NCBI RefSeq assembly: GCF_943373825.1
Contig: NZ_CALSBP010000001.1
Coordinates: 744,001 to 808,000, forward strand
DNA from: Aquimarina spinulae
Lineage (GTDB): Bacteria > Bacteroidota > Bacteroidia > Flavobacteriales > Flavobacteriaceae
DNA length: 64,000 bases
Direction of reading: 5' to 3'
Positions 7,956 through 17,580 of this stretch are shown here, one piece after another. Position numbers and translations under genes: made by a program. Positions within the stretch are counted from its first letter, which is position 1; each line of letters starts with the position of its first letter. The notes beneath the pieces were generated by a model. That model saw only the letters and a program-made list of their open reading frames with translations. It did not search any database and had not been told where the DNA came from.

Positions 7956-10190
7956 CTATATCATTTTTACTTTTGAGATGTTTCTCATTATTGTTTGGAA
8001 GAATTGTTGAGTGTCATAAGGTTTTATGATTACATCATTCATACCTACTGACAAGGCTTGATTTCTTATTTCTCCTTCTTCAACAGCTGTTAGTGCTATA
8101 ATCGGAATATTAGTATTAAAAGTTCGTACTACTTTGGTAGCCTCAAGACCATTCATTTCTGGCATGTTTATGTCCATTAGTACCAAGTCAAACTTTTCAT
8201 TTTTTAACATTTCGATCGCATCCATACCATTGTTTGCAATATTACAAGTGTATCCTTTCTTTTTAAGGATATTTTGAGTGACAATTTGATTTATTTTGTT
8301 GTCATCTACAATAAGAACATAGAAATTGCTTGTTCCGATACTTAAGTTTTCTCCTGTTTTTAATGAAATCTCTTGCTCTTTTACAGCTTTTTCATAATAT
8401 AGATCAAAATAGAATTCAGACCCCTGGTTTTCTTTACTTCTTATATGAATTTCACTATTATGAAGATGAATTAGTTTTTTAACAATTGCTAATCCTAACC
8501 CTGTACCTTCATATTCTTGATTTTCGTTCTTTACCTGAGCAAAGTTGTCAAAAATTGTTTGTTGCTTATTTTTAGGTATTCCTATTCCATCATCTCTAAC
8601 AATAAAGCGTAAAATATAATTATCTTCCCTATTGTCGATACATTTTACATTAACCCAAATGTTTCCATCTTTGGTGAATTTAAGAGCGTTACCGATTAGA
8701 TTTATTAAAATTTGTGATAATCTTACCGAGTCTCCAAGTAAAGTGGTATTTATTTTTTTATCTATATCAATATGAACCGTATTGTTGTTGCTTTTTTGTT
8801 TGGTATGAAGAGAATTAACAATTCCTTCTATGAGTGTTCTAATATCAAAAGATACCTTTTCGAGTTTAACTTCATTGGTTTCTATTTTACTTAATTGTAA
8901 AACATCATTAATTAAAGCCAAAAGGTAATCACCAGAAAATTTTAAGGACTCTAGATATTCGTTGGTCTTCTTTTTATCAGGATTTTCCATTAATAGAGAC
9001 GTAAGTCCAATTACACCATATAACGGTGTTCTAAGTTCGTGACTTACAGTAGAGATAAACTGGGACTTTAAAGTAGATACTTGCTCTGCAGTTTCTTTGG
9101 CGCTTATTAATTCCTTGTTTTTGTCAAGTAAGTCATTGTTAAGTCTTTTCTTTTGTATATTATTCTTGTAAGAACTAATTAAGAAAGCTAATGATATTAG
9201 AATTAGTATGATCCCCAGAATAATGCTGATCCTCCATTTTACAACTTCTGATTCACTTTCTTTTTTCTCAGATTCTGCTTTTTTTGCTCTTTTTTCGAAA
9301 ATATCAACCTCATACTTAATATTGGCACGTCTAAGCTCTTTTAATTTCTTATGATTATTTGCCTGTAATATATTTTGAAATTGCTTTTTCTGATAGTTGT
9401 ATGCCTTTCGGTAATCATCTTGTTTAACATATAAACCAGATTTGGTTTCGTAAGCAGAAGCCAACTCTTCATAATATCTAGAGATTAACTCATCGTTATT
9501 TTCTTTGTTTTTAGTTTCACCAATGGCATATGATATTGCTTTATCTGTGTACTCTTCTGATTTTTTAAACTTTCGTACACTAAGGAAATATTTTCCTAAA
9601 AGACTATTCAATTTGGTTTTATCCAGATTTGAAGACTTTTGATGAATCAACTTTCTGGCTGGTGCCAGATATTCATAAGAACTGTCAAAATCATTTCTGG
9701 AAATATAATATTCTCCAAGATTTAATAATGGACGTATCATCCTTATGGTATCTTTTAACCTAACAGCAAACTCATAAGATTTTTTGTAATACCCTACTCC
9801 TTGTTTACGTGTAAGATTGTGCTTAGTGTATACTCGTGCAAGATTATTATATAGATCTGTTTCTAATACTTCACTCTTCGAGCTTCGGGCATAGGTTAAT
9901 GCTCTTCTATAATATCTTCTAGCTTCATTATCATCTTCACTAGTTTCATAATTTTTGGCAATAATATTATTTATATACCCAAGACTTTTGTCATCATTAT
10001 TGTATTGCGCATAATGAAGTGCAGCTTGGGCTATTTCCAAAGATTGTTCATACTTGTATTCTTCCTGTAATTTTTCAGCCTTTTCGATATAACTTTGAAT
10101 ACTATCAGAAGTTATAGAAGATTGAGATTGTACAGAAAGAGTAAAGCTTACTAAAAATATTATAGTTATATGTTGAATAAAATTTTTCAA
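7956..10190 (-). CDS. TPR-containing hybrid sensor histidine kinase
   Basis: 744 residues. Signal peptide (1-23), then an extracytoplasmic region of TPR-like helical repeats (about 30-290), a coiled coil, and one membrane helix (about 320-341). The HisKA domain has phosphorylatable H384 (SHELRTPL). The ATPase domain has N501 in the N box, DDGIGIP (533-539) and GTGLGLAI (562-569). A C-terminal receiver domain follows: acidic pair D629-D630, phospho-acceptor D673 and K723. This is a one-protein phosphorelay, with the DNA-binding partner elsewhere. The signal is unknown; TPR sensors of this layout are common in Bacteroidota. Confidence 0.92.
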   Translation of the reverse strand: MKNFIQHITIIFLVSFTLSVQSQSSITSDSIQSYIEKAEKLQEEYKYEQSLEIAQAALHYAQYNNDDKSLGYINNIIAKNYETSEDDNEARRYYRRALTYARSSKSEVLETDLYNNLARVYTKHNLTRKQGVGYYKKSYEFAVRLKDTIRMIRPLLNLGEYYISRNDFDSSYEYLAPARKLIHQKSSNLDKTKLNSLLGKYFLSVRKFKKSEEYTDKAISYAIGETKNKENNDELISRYYEELASAYETKSGLYVKQDDYRKAYNYQKKQFQNILQANNHKKLKELRRANIKYEVDIFEKRAKKAESEKKESESEVVKWRISIILGIILILISLAFLISSYKNNIQKKRLNNDLLDKNKELISAKETAEQVSTLKSQFISTVSHELRTPLYGVIGLTSLLMENPDKKKTNEYLESLKFSGDYLLALINDVLQLSKIETNEVKLEKVSFDIRTLIEGIVNSLHTKQKSNNNTVHIDIDKKINTTLLGDSVRLSQILINLIGNALKFTKDGNIWVNVKCIDNREDNYILRFIVRDDGIGIPKNKQQTIFDNFAQVKNENQEYEGTGLGLAIVKKLIHLHNSEIHIRSKENQGSEFYFDLYYEKAVKEQEISLKTGENLSIGTSNFYVLIVDDNKINQIVTQNILKKKGYTCNIANNGMDAIEMLKNEKFDLVLMDINMPEMNGLEATKVVRTFNTNIPIIALTAVEEGEIRNQALSVGMNDVIIKPYDTQQFFQTIMRNISKVKMI

Positions 10191-10230
10191 CGTTCAATAA
10201 ATTCTTGGTTTATTTACGTTGACGAAAATA

Positions 10231-10238
10231 CAAAAATA
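10231..10238 (-). promoter_or_regulatory. Putative -7 element of the hybrid kinase gene (TATTTTTG)
   Basis: On the minus strand TATTTTTG matches TAnnTTTG about 40 bp upstream of the kinase start. No obvious -33 TTG at the expected spacing. Confidence 0.4.
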
Positions 10239-10417
10239 GATTTAACGTAGTGTAATTCACCGTAAAAAAAGTGCTATTTATCCGTAATTTTTGTAGGTGA
10301 ACGGATGTTTGTGTAGGAATTTAACTCGTTTTGTGAAAAATCCTTCTATGATTAGAAAAAACTATTTAAATATAAATAATTAAAATTATACTGTAATTAT
10401 TGTTCTATAAGTAGGTG

Positions 10418-10425
10418 TATATTTG
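10418..10425 (+). promoter_or_regulatory. Putative -7 element of the peroxiredoxin gene (TATATTTG)
   Basis: TATATTTG matches the Bacteroidota -7 consensus 45 bp upstream of the start codon. A TTG at 10400-10402 is 15 bp away, shorter than usual, so the -33 box is doubtful. Confidence 0.5.
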
Positions 10426-10469
10426 CATTGTCAAAAATTAATCAATTATAAATTTTAAAAAATAAAAAA

Positions 10470-11108
10470 ATGGCATTTGTAGGTAAAAAATTCCCAAATC
10501 TAGACGTTGATACAATGAACGATATGGGAGATACTTTTAAGCTTAATGTTTTGGAAGAAGCTAAAAATAAAAATAAAAAAGTATTGCTTTTTTGGTACCC
10601 TAAGGATTTTACATTTGTTTGTCCAACAGAATTGCATGCTTTTCAAGAGGCTTTAAATGAATTTGAAAAAAGAAATACAATCGTAATTGGTGCTTCTTGT
10701 GATACTCCAGAAGTTCATTTTGCATGGTTAAATACATCTAAAGATAACGGAGGTATAGAAGGAGTAACCTATCCTATTCTTGCAGATTCTAATCGTAATC
10801 TTGCGAGCACATTGGGTATCCTTGATATTACAAATGAAACCTACAATGAAGAAACTGGGGTTGTAACTGTAGAGGGAGACAATGTAACGTATAGAGCTAC
10901 TTATTTAATCGATGAAGAAGGTACAGTTTTTCATGAAGGAATAAACCACATGCCTGTTGGTCGAAATGTAGCTGAGTTTTTAAGATTGATCGATGCATAT
11001 ACACATGTACAAAAAAATGGAGAAGTGTGTCCTGCAAACTGGGAAGAAGGAAAAGATGCAATGAATGCAGATAGAAAAGGAGTAGCTTCTTACCTGGCAA
11101 CTCATTAA
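10470..11108 (+). CDS. Typical 2-Cys peroxiredoxin (AhpC/Prx family)
   Basis: 212 residues. Reduces hydrogen peroxide and organic peroxides in the cytoplasm. The peroxidatic cysteine is C51 in DFTFVCPTEL, and the resolving cysteine is C187 in GEVCPANW near the C-terminus, the classical 2-Cys arrangement. The conserved active-site arginine lies in the HMPVGRN region. It is followed by a terminator and then a thioredoxin gene, which may supply electrons; no ahpF is present in the window. I leave the symbol empty because AhpC and other Prx subfamilies are not separated with certainty by eye. Confidence 0.92.
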   Translation: MAFVGKKFPNLDVDTMNDMGDTFKLNVLEEAKNKNKKVLLFWYPKDFTFVCPTELHAFQEALNEFEKRNTIVIGASCDTPEVHFAWLNTSKDNGGIEGVTYPILADSNRNLASTLGILDITNETYNEETGVVTVEGDNVTYRATYLIDEEGTVFHEGINHMPVGRNVAEFLRLIDAYTHVQKNGEVCPANWEEGKDAMNADRKGVASYLATH

Positions 11109-11126
11109 TTGACAATCCTAATTAAA

Positions 11127-11165
11127 AATTTCTCTGGGCAATAATCCTCAGAGAGATTTTTTCTA
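11127..11165 (+). terminator. Rho-independent terminator after the peroxiredoxin gene
   Basis: An imperfect stem TCTCTGGG...CCTCAGAGA followed by TTTTTT lies 19 bp after the stop codon. It may be leaky, because the thioredoxin gene begins only 20 bp further on. Confidence 0.65.
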
Positions 11166-11183
11166 AACTTTAATTCAAATAAT

Positions 11184-11498
11184 ATGGTACAAGAACTAGC
11201 AGCAGATAATCTTTCACAATTAATACAAGATAATGATACTGTGATTGTACAGTATTCTGCCACTTGGTGTGGTAACTGTCGGATTATGAAACCAAAATTT
11301 AAAAAACTGGCTTCAGAAAATAATGATACAACTTTTGTTGTTGTTGATGCCGAAAAATATCCTGAATCCAGAAAATTAGCTACGGTAGATAATCTTCCGA
11401 CATTTGCTGCTTTCAAAGGCGGAGCTTTTGTAAACCAGGTTCAAACTAATAAATTTGATATTCTAAAAAATTTGGTAGATGAAATTACCAGTAATTAA
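11184..11498 (+). CDS. Thioredoxin-family protein
   Basis: 104 residues, cytoplasmic, one thioredoxin fold. The active site is W28-C29-G30-N31-C32, an N in place of the usual P, so its redox potential may differ from TrxA. The cis-proline region is present (VDNLPTFAAF). Its location directly after a 2-Cys peroxiredoxin and upstream of a thiol peroxidase suggests that it reduces one or both. Its end overlaps the next gene by 20 bp, implying translational coupling. Confidence 0.88.
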   Translation: MVQELAADNLSQLIQDNDTVIVQYSATWCGNCRIMKPKFKKLASENNDTTFVVVDAEKYPESRKLATVDNLPTFAAFKGGAFVNQVQTNKFDILKNLVDEITSN

Positions 11499-11736
11499 AC
11501 ACCTTACAAGCTTTATCGAAGAAAACGATGAAGATTTTATCGTAGAGACTATCGAAACTCTAGAAGCTTTAACAGAAGTACCTTCGTTAAAAGATGAAGA
11601 GTTGGATGTTATCGGAGAGCTAATCTCTAATATGTATGGTGCTCTAGAGGTTGATAAAATGATCAAAGAAGGTACTCCAAAAAAAGAAGCTCTAAATAGC
11701 TTTATGAAAAGAGTCCTTGGATCTATAGATACCTGA
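11479..11736 (+). CDS. DUF6952-like small acidic protein
   Basis: 85 residues, mostly helical and acidic, without signal peptide or cysteines. I recognise it as a small conserved flavobacterial family (DUF6952 type) usually found beside the thioredoxin and peroxiredoxin genes. It overlaps the thioredoxin gene by 20 bp in another frame, so the two are translated together. Function unknown. Confidence 0.75.
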   Translation: MKLPVIKHLTSFIEENDEDFIVETIETLEALTEVPSLKDEELDVIGELISNMYGALEVDKMIKEGTPKKEALNSFMKRVLGSIDT

Positions 11737-11742
11737 ATAATA

Positions 11743-11777
11743 AAAAACCTATCATATGTAATGGTAGGTTTTTTTAT
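11743..11777 (+). terminator. Rho-independent terminator after DUF6952 gene
   Basis: AAAAAACCTA-TCATATGTAATGG-TAGGTTTTTTT forms a short stem followed by a T run, 7 bp after the stop codon. Confidence 0.8.
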
Positions 11778-11850
11778 TTTTTAAAAACTTTATTAATATT
11801 ACAATATAATCTTACTAATTTTATAACTCTTAAAACAACAATCATTTATT

Positions 11851-12351
11851 ATGGCTTCAATAACATTAAAAGGAAATACAATTCACACTAGTGGAAATTT
11901 ACCAGAAGTAGGACAAAACGCACCAGATTTTGAAATGGTGAATGCTGATTTATCTACTGCAAAATTATCTGATTATAAAGGAAACAGAGTAGTTTTAAAT
12001 GTTTTTCCTTCTGTAGATACAGGAATTTGCGCAGCTTCAGTAAGAGCATTTAATAAGGAGGCAAGCAATTTATCAAATACTAAAGTATTGTGTATATCAC
12101 GCGATTTACCATTCGCTCAAGGTCGTTTCTGTGGAGCAGAAGGATTAGAAAATGTGATTAATCATTCTGATTTTAAAACTGGAGAGTTTGGAAAAAACTA
12201 TGGACTAGAAATTGTAGATGGACCATTACAGGGGCTACATTCTAGAGCAGTTATTGTTCTTGATGAGAATGGAACCGTTTTATATACAGAACAAGTGCCA
12301 GAAATAGTACAGGAACCAGATTATTCTGCTGCACTCGAAATATTGTCTTAG
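11851..12351 (+). CDS. tpx: Thiol peroxidase Tpx
   Basis: 166 residues, full length for the atypical 2-Cys peroxiredoxin Tpx, which uses thioredoxin to reduce peroxides, preferring alkyl hydroperoxides. Peroxidatic C60 lies in the PSVDTGICAAS motif and resolving C94 in GRFCGAEG; a further C81 occupies the position of the third Tpx cysteine. The gene is preceded by a terminator but lies in a thiol-redox block and is separated from dgkA by only 6 bp. Confidence 0.95.
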   Translation: MASITLKGNTIHTSGNLPEVGQNAPDFEMVNADLSTAKLSDYKGNRVVLNVFPSVDTGICAASVRAFNKEASNLSNTKVLCISRDLPFAQGRFCGAEGLENVINHSDFKTGEFGKNYGLEIVDGPLQGLHSRAVIVLDENGTVLYTEQVPEIVQEPDYSAALEILS

Positions 12352-12357
12352 TATCTT

Positions 12358-12726
12358 ATGAGTAAAGCATTAAAATTTGTAGTTGGCAGATTGCGAGGTT
12401 GTGGTTATGCTTTTAAAGGAGCTCTGTTATTGATAAAAACAGAACCAAGTATACAAGTACAGGTTGGAATTGCAATAGTAATGACAATATTAGGTTTTTA
12501 TTTCAATATTACTTCGATCGAATGGATTTTGCAAATTTTTGCTATTGGATTGGTAATGAGTATTGAAGGTATAAATACCGCAATCGAAGCAATCGCAGAT
12601 TTTGTTCATCCAGATTTTCATAATAAGATAGGGGTTATAAAAGATATAGCCGCGGGAGCTGTTTTTATTGCTGCAATTACAGCTATAATAATTGGATTGT
12701 TAATTTATATCCCTTATTTAGTTTAG
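12358..12726 (+). CDS. dgkA: Diacylglycerol kinase family membrane protein (DgkA)
   Basis: 122 residues with three membrane helices, the size of bacterial DgkA, which phosphorylates diacylglycerol or undecaprenol at the inner membrane. The catalytic signature is intact: E70-G-I-N-T-A-I-E77 and the following D81, then K95-D96-I-A-A-G-A-V. The start lies 6 bp after tpx, so it is probably co-transcribed with it. Whether the lipid substrate is diacylglycerol or undecaprenol cannot be decided from sequence. Confidence 0.9.
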   Translation: MSKALKFVVGRLRGCGYAFKGALLLIKTEPSIQVQVGIAIVMTILGFYFNITSIEWILQIFAIGLVMSIEGINTAIEAIADFVHPDFHNKIGVIKDIAAGAVFIAAITAIIIGLLIYIPYLV

Positions 12727-12767
12727 AAAATTTTTTAGTCATTTTTACGTTCCAATATAGATATTCG

Positions 12768-12775
12768 TATTTTTG
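12768..12775 (+). promoter_or_regulatory. Putative -7 element of the FtsK gene (TATTTTTG)
   Basis: Exact TAnnTTTG match 18 bp upstream of the ftsK start codon, giving a very short leader. The -33 box is not clear. Confidence 0.45.
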
Positions 12776-12793
12776 CGATAAGATACCCAAAAA

Positions 12794-15289
12794 ATGGCCA
12801 AAAGAAAGGTAAGTACAAAAAGGAAAACAACAAAAAAACCTAAGACTTCACTAAAAGAAAAATTTACATTATCAAGACAACAGAAAGTCGTCTTAGGTAG
12901 TTTCTTATTCTTTTTGGGGATAGGATTATTTTTTGCTTTTGTTTCGTTTTTCTTTAATTGGAAAATTGACCAAAGTGAAATATCACAGTTTTATAATAGA
13001 ACATCATCTCCAAAAAACTGGTTAAGTAAATTTGGAGCTACTGTAAGTCACTTCTTTATTTTTAAAGGATTTGGGATTTCTGCATTAATTATTCCTGTGT
13101 TAACCTCATTGACTGGAGTGTACCTGTTCTTTGATCTTAATAAAAAGAAATTATTTGGGTTTTGGTTTTGGGGAGGACTAGTCATGCTATGGATATCTGT
13201 TGTTTTGGGCTTTGTAGAAAAAGGTGGCGGGTTATTAGCTGGTATTATAGGGTATGAAACTAATGATTTTTTAAGAGACTATATAGGTTTTATAGGTACT
13301 GTTCTTGTGCTTGCTTTTTTTGCAATAGTATATATTGTAGTACGGCTAAGATATACTCCCGAAAAAATATCTGATTCTTTAAAAAATACCCAAAAAGCCA
13401 TAGCAAAGGATTTTGAAGTAACACCAGAAACGAATAATACACAAACTGTATCTACTCCTACCTCTGATAGCTCTAGTTCTAGTATTAAAGAAAAAATAGA
13501 CTCAATCATTGCTAAATCCAAAGATCTTAATAAAAAGAAAGAGGATAAAAAGCAAAATGAGAAGGAAGACGCAATTAAAAAAGATAATAATACCGAGGAG
13601 ATTACATTAAACCCTACAATTAATGATTTTTATGGGGATCCGAATAATCGAGATAATGAGGTCCCAGAAAAGTTAATCATAAAATCAGAAGATAATCCCG
13701 AGGATATCGCAATGGAAGTCGAAACTATGGTAGAGGAAGAAGTAGTTGGAGACCTAAGTGCTAAGCTAGTTAAAGATTTTGGAGAGTTTGATCCAAAACT
13801 AGAACTAGGGAACTATAAATTTCCGGCAATTACTTTATTAAAAGATTATACCACACAATCAGGAGGAATAACTATTGACCAAGGAGAATTAGAAGAAAAT
13901 AAAAACCGTATTGTAGAGACGCTTAAAAATTACAAAATTGAAATAGCGCAAATTAAAGCTACCGTTGGTCCTACAGTAACATTGTACGAGATTGTACCTG
14001 AAGCCGGAATTCGAATTTCTAAAATTAAAAACCTTGAGGATGATATCGCATTATCATTGGCAGCTCTGGGAATTCGTATCATTGCTCCTATACCAGGTAA
14101 AGGAACTATTGGTATAGAAGTACCTAATAAAAAAGCCACTATCGTATCGATGAGGTCTGCAATCTCTTCTTCAAAATTTCAGAATGCAGAAATGGAATTG
14201 CCATTATCTTTAGGTAAAACGATTTCGAACGAAACATTTGTAGTGGATCTTGCCAAAATGCCTCACCTTCTTATGGCAGGAGCTACAGGACAAGGAAAAT
14301 CTGTTGGACTTAATGCAATACTTACATCGTTGCTCTATAAGAAGCATCCCGCAGAAGTAAAATTTGTTTTAGTAGATCCAAAAAAGGTAGAACTTACATT
14401 GTTTAATAAGATAGAACGGCATTATCTGGCCAAACTACCCGATACAGAAGAAGCTATTATTACAGATAATACTAAAGTAATTAATACACTTAATTCTTTA
14501 TGTATTGAGATGGATGCTCGGTATGACCTGTTAAAACAAGCAATGGTTAGAAATATTAAAGAATATAATGTAAAGTTTAAAGCAAGAAAATTAAATCCCG
14601 AGAATGGGCACAAGTTTTTACCATATATTGTGCTTGTAGTAGATGAATTTGCAGATCTTATTATGACTGCAGGAAAAGAGGTAGAAACTCCTATAGCCAG
14701 ACTGGCTCAATTGGCTCGTGCTATTGGGATACATCTTATTATAGCTACCCAACGACCATCCGTAAATGTAATAACGGGTATGATCAAAGCTAATTTCCCT
14801 GCCAGAATAGCGTTTAGAGTGACTTCTAAAATAGATTCTCGTACAATTTTGGATACAGGAGGAGCAGATCAGTTAATTGGTAGAGGAGATATGTTGTATA
14901 CACAAGGAAATGATGTTGTAAGAATACAATGTGCTTTTGTGGATACTCCAGAAGTAGAGCGAATAACAGATTATATTGGTAGTCAAAAAGCATATCCAGA
15001 TGCACATCTGTTACCAGAATATCTGGGTGAAGAAAGTGGCACAAGTCTTGATATAGATAAAAAAGATAGAGATAAACTTTTTGCTGAAGCTGCAGAAGTA
15101 ATTGTAACAGCTCAACAAGGATCGGCGTCTTTATTACAAAGGAAATTAAAATTAGGGTACAATCGAGCAGGTAGATTAATAGATCAATTAGAAGCTGCAG
15201 GAATCGTTGGCCCTTTTGAAGGAAGTAAAGCAAGACAGGTTTTAGTACCTGATTTAATTTCGCTTCAGCAGTTACTGGATAATGAGTAG
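12794..15289 (+). CDS. ftsK: DNA translocase FtsK/SpoIIIE
   Basis: 831 residues. Pumps DNA at the division septum and helps resolve chromosome dimers. The N-terminal part has about four or five membrane helices (about 30-55, 80-108, 118-140, 165-185). A low-complexity linker rich in K, E and D follows (about 200-300). The motor has Walker A GATGQGKSVG (about 495-504) and Walker B VVDEFADLI (about 615-623). The C-terminal 60-70 residues form the gamma winged-helix domain that reads oriented DNA sequences (QRKLKLGYNRAGRLID). All parts look intact. Confidence 0.95.
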   Translation: MAKRKVSTKRKTTKKPKTSLKEKFTLSRQQKVVLGSFLFFLGIGLFFAFVSFFFNWKIDQSEISQFYNRTSSPKNWLSKFGATVSHFFIFKGFGISALIIPVLTSLTGVYLFFDLNKKKLFGFWFWGGLVMLWISVVLGFVEKGGGLLAGIIGYETNDFLRDYIGFIGTVLVLAFFAIVYIVVRLRYTPEKISDSLKNTQKAIAKDFEVTPETNNTQTVSTPTSDSSSSSIKEKIDSIIAKSKDLNKKKEDKKQNEKEDAIKKDNNTEEITLNPTINDFYGDPNNRDNEVPEKLIIKSEDNPEDIAMEVETMVEEEVVGDLSAKLVKDFGEFDPKLELGNYKFPAITLLKDYTTQSGGITIDQGELEENKNRIVETLKNYKIEIAQIKATVGPTVTLYEIVPEAGIRISKIKNLEDDIALSLAALGIRIIAPIPGKGTIGIEVPNKKATIVSMRSAISSSKFQNAEMELPLSLGKTISNETFVVDLAKMPHLLMAGATGQGKSVGLNAILTSLLYKKHPAEVKFVLVDPKKVELTLFNKIERHYLAKLPDTEEAIITDNTKVINTLNSLCIEMDARYDLLKQAMVRNIKEYNVKFKARKLNPENGHKFLPYIVLVVDEFADLIMTAGKEVETPIARLAQLARAIGIHLIIATQRPSVNVITGMIKANFPARIAFRVTSKIDSRTILDTGGADQLIGRGDMLYTQGNDVVRIQCAFVDTPEVERITDYIGSQKAYPDAHLLPEYLGEESGTSLDIDKKDRDKLFAEAAEVIVTAQQGSASLLQRKLKLGYNRAGRLIDQLEAAGIVGPFEGSKARQVLVPDLISLQQLLDNE

Positions 15290-15344
15290 CGAGCTGATTC
15301 ATAGTGTGATAATGGTAATTAGTAATTAAAGAAGAATAAATAAA

Positions 15345-15980
15345 ATGATAAAAAAGGCTATATTTTTACTATTTGTATTGGGTATAACTACTGCACAAGC
15401 CCAAAGTGCCAAAGATCTTTTGGATGAGGTTTCCAAAAAAGTAAATAGCTATACCAATATTGTTATTAACTTTAAATATTCAATCAATAATCAGGCAGAA
15501 CATGTTGCTCAGGAAACCAGAGGAGATGTAACGTTACAAGGGAATAAATATCTGCTTAATATCATGGGAACCAAACGTATGTATGATGGTAAAAAGCTAC
15601 ATGTAATTGTTCCGGAAGATGAGGAAATTAATATTTCTTCTCAGGATGAAGATGATGGCACAAGTGTGACCCCTTCAAAAATGTTAACTTTCTATGAAGA
15701 TGGATATACCTATAAAATGGATATTGTTCAGGATGTAAAAGGTAGAAAAATTCAATATGTAAAATTGATACCCATTGACTCAAAAAGCGATTTAAAAGAA
15801 ATATTACTTGGTATTGATAAGCAAACAAAGCATATTTACAAAATGATTCAGAAACAAAATAATGGTACTAATGTTACAATTACGGTGAATAGCTTTAAAA
15901 CTAATCAACCGCTTTCAGAAACATTATTTGTATTTGATAAATCAAAATATGAAAATTATTATATCAATCGCTTAGATTAG
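15345..15980 (+). CDS. lolA: Outer-membrane lipoprotein carrier LolA family
   Basis: 211 residues with a clear signal peptide (cleavage after AQA near residue 20). The mature protein has the LolA beta-sheet pattern; E. coli LolA carries outer-membrane lipoproteins across the periplasm. In Bacteroidota this family consistently follows ftsK, as here, 55 bp downstream. A strong terminator follows, separating it from the permease gene. Confidence 0.85.
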   Translation: MIKKAIFLLFVLGITTAQAQSAKDLLDEVSKKVNSYTNIVINFKYSINNQAEHVAQETRGDVTLQGNKYLLNIMGTKRMYDGKKLHVIVPEDEEINISSQDEDDGTSVTPSKMLTFYEDGYTYKMDIVQDVKGRKIQYVKLIPIDSKSDLKEILLGIDKQTKHIYKMIQKQNNGTNVTITVNSFKTNQPLSETLFVFDKSKYENYYINRLD

Positions 15981-16013
15981 AAAAAATTAAGACATAAAGA
16001 AATAAAGGTATAA

Positions 16014-16052
16014 AAAAGAACGTGTGTAAATTTTTACACCCGTTCTTTAGTT
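16014..16052 (+). terminator. Strong rho-independent terminator after lolA
   Basis: A long stem AAAGAACG.GTGTAAA with its complement TTTACAC.CGTTCTTT, followed by a T-rich stretch, about 35 bp after the lolA stop. Confidence 0.8.
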
Positions 16053-16093
16053 TTAATTAATGTATATTTTAGCGGTTAGAAAATAGAAAACGA

Positions 16094-17539
16094 GTGAAGA
16101 TTTTAGATCGATATATTTTAACAACTTTTGTAAAGACATTTTTCCCGCTCTTTGTAATTATTATGTTTATCCTTTTATTGCAAACAATCTGGTTGTTTAT
16201 ATCAGAACTGGCAGGAAAAGATCTCGATTTTTCAGTAATAATAAAATTTTTGACGTATGCAACGCCCAGATTGATTCCTATGGTTTTGCCGCTAACTATT
16301 TTGTTAACGTCTATTATGATTTTTGGGAATTTTGCCGAGAATTATGAGTTTGCCGCGATGAAATCTTCAGGAATATCCTTGCAACGAGCTATGAGAACCT
16401 TGTCTGTTTTTATTTTTTTTGTTGGGATAGGTGCGTTTTTATTTTCGAATACAGTGATCCCGTCTTCGGAGAAAAGATTTATAAATCTTCGTAAAAATAT
16501 AGTTAAAGTAAAGCCCGCAATGGTAATAACCCCTAATCAATTTAATGACTTAGGGGATATAAATATAAAAGTAGCAGAAAAATATGGTGATAATGATGAG
16601 TTTCTTAGAGATGTTATCATTCATAAGAAAGCTGCTAGGCCTGGTAATTTTACAGTTATAAAAGCAGTAGGAGGAGAGTTAAAAGGTAATATCAATTCTG
16701 ATTTAATCACCTTAATCCTTAATGATGGTAATTATTATGATGAGATTCAACAGAATTCGCCTCAAAAAAGAAATAGATTACCTTTTGCCAAAACACATTT
16801 TAAAAAATATGTTCTTAATATAGATTTGTCATCACTGGGTAATGTAGATATGGATGAACAACAATATAGCAAAGGATATAATATGCTTAATGTTAATGAA
16901 CTAAAGGATCAGATAGATACATTATCTATTGAGGTTAATAAGAATGTGAAGAATATGACGGTTGAAATTGATAGAATGATTGGATTTGAAGGGTTAAATA
17001 GAAACATTAAAATAGTTGATTCTCTTCCAAAAACAAGTAATGATACATTGCAGATAAGAGATTATTTTAATACGCTCAAAAAAATACAGATATATCAGAT
17101 TGCTTCATCTACTGCAGATGGGGTAATAAGAAAACTAAATTCTACACAAAAAAATCTGAGTTTTAGAAAAAGGGCATTAAATAAATACGAAATGTCATTG
17201 CATGATAAATATGCTTTAGGAATTTCGTGTATCTTATTGTTCTTTGTAGGAGCTCCTTTGGGAGCCATAATTCGTAAAGGAGGGTTAGGATTACCTATAG
17301 TTATTGGGGTAGTGTTGTTTTTGACCTATCATTTTATAGGAATTTTTGCTAAAAATAGTGCCGAAGAAGGAGGAATTCCTCCATTTGTGGGCTCATGGCT
17401 TTCTACATGTATTATATTTCCATTAAGTATATTTCTAACCTATAGAGCAACTACAGATCAGGGAATTTTTAATCTGGACACTTTTATCCAGCCAATAAAG
17501 AATTTCTTTGCAAAACGATCTTCTAAAACCAAAAAATAG
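16094..17539 (+). CDS. LptF/LptG-family permease (YjgP/YjgQ)
   Basis: 481 residues with a GTG start; there is no in-frame ATG that would keep the first membrane helix. Membrane helices lie at about 13-35, 58-80, 102-122 and, after a large periplasmic beta-jellyroll-like domain (about 125-370), at about 377-397, 402-422 and 433-452. Typical LptF/G features are KILDRYILTTF at the start and ENYEFAAMKSSGIS after the second helix. It moves lipopolysaccharide from the inner membrane with LptBC; the second permease and the ATPase are not in the window. Confidence 0.88.
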   Translation: MKILDRYILTTFVKTFFPLFVIIMFILLLQTIWLFISELAGKDLDFSVIIKFLTYATPRLIPMVLPLTILLTSIMIFGNFAENYEFAAMKSSGISLQRAMRTLSVFIFFVGIGAFLFSNTVIPSSEKRFINLRKNIVKVKPAMVITPNQFNDLGDINIKVAEKYGDNDEFLRDVIIHKKAARPGNFTVIKAVGGELKGNINSDLITLILNDGNYYDEIQQNSPQKRNRLPFAKTHFKKYVLNIDLSSLGNVDMDEQQYSKGYNMLNVNELKDQIDTLSIEVNKNVKNMTVEIDRMIGFEGLNRNIKIVDSLPKTSNDTLQIRDYFNTLKKIQIYQIASSTADGVIRKLNSTQKNLSFRKRALNKYEMSLHDKYALGISCILLFFVGAPLGAIIRKGGLGLPIVIGVVLFLTYHFIGIFAKNSAEEGGIPPFVGSWLSTCIIFPLSIFLTYRATTDQGIFNLDTFIQPIKNFFAKRSSKTKK

Positions 17540-17580
17540 ATTTCTTTTTAAATATCTTTGCCGGTAATAAATTTAAGAGT

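Noticed and set aside
15628..15828. Antisense frame within lolA and similar shadow frames elsewhere
   Set aside because: They lie entirely within well-recognised genes and have no family resemblance.
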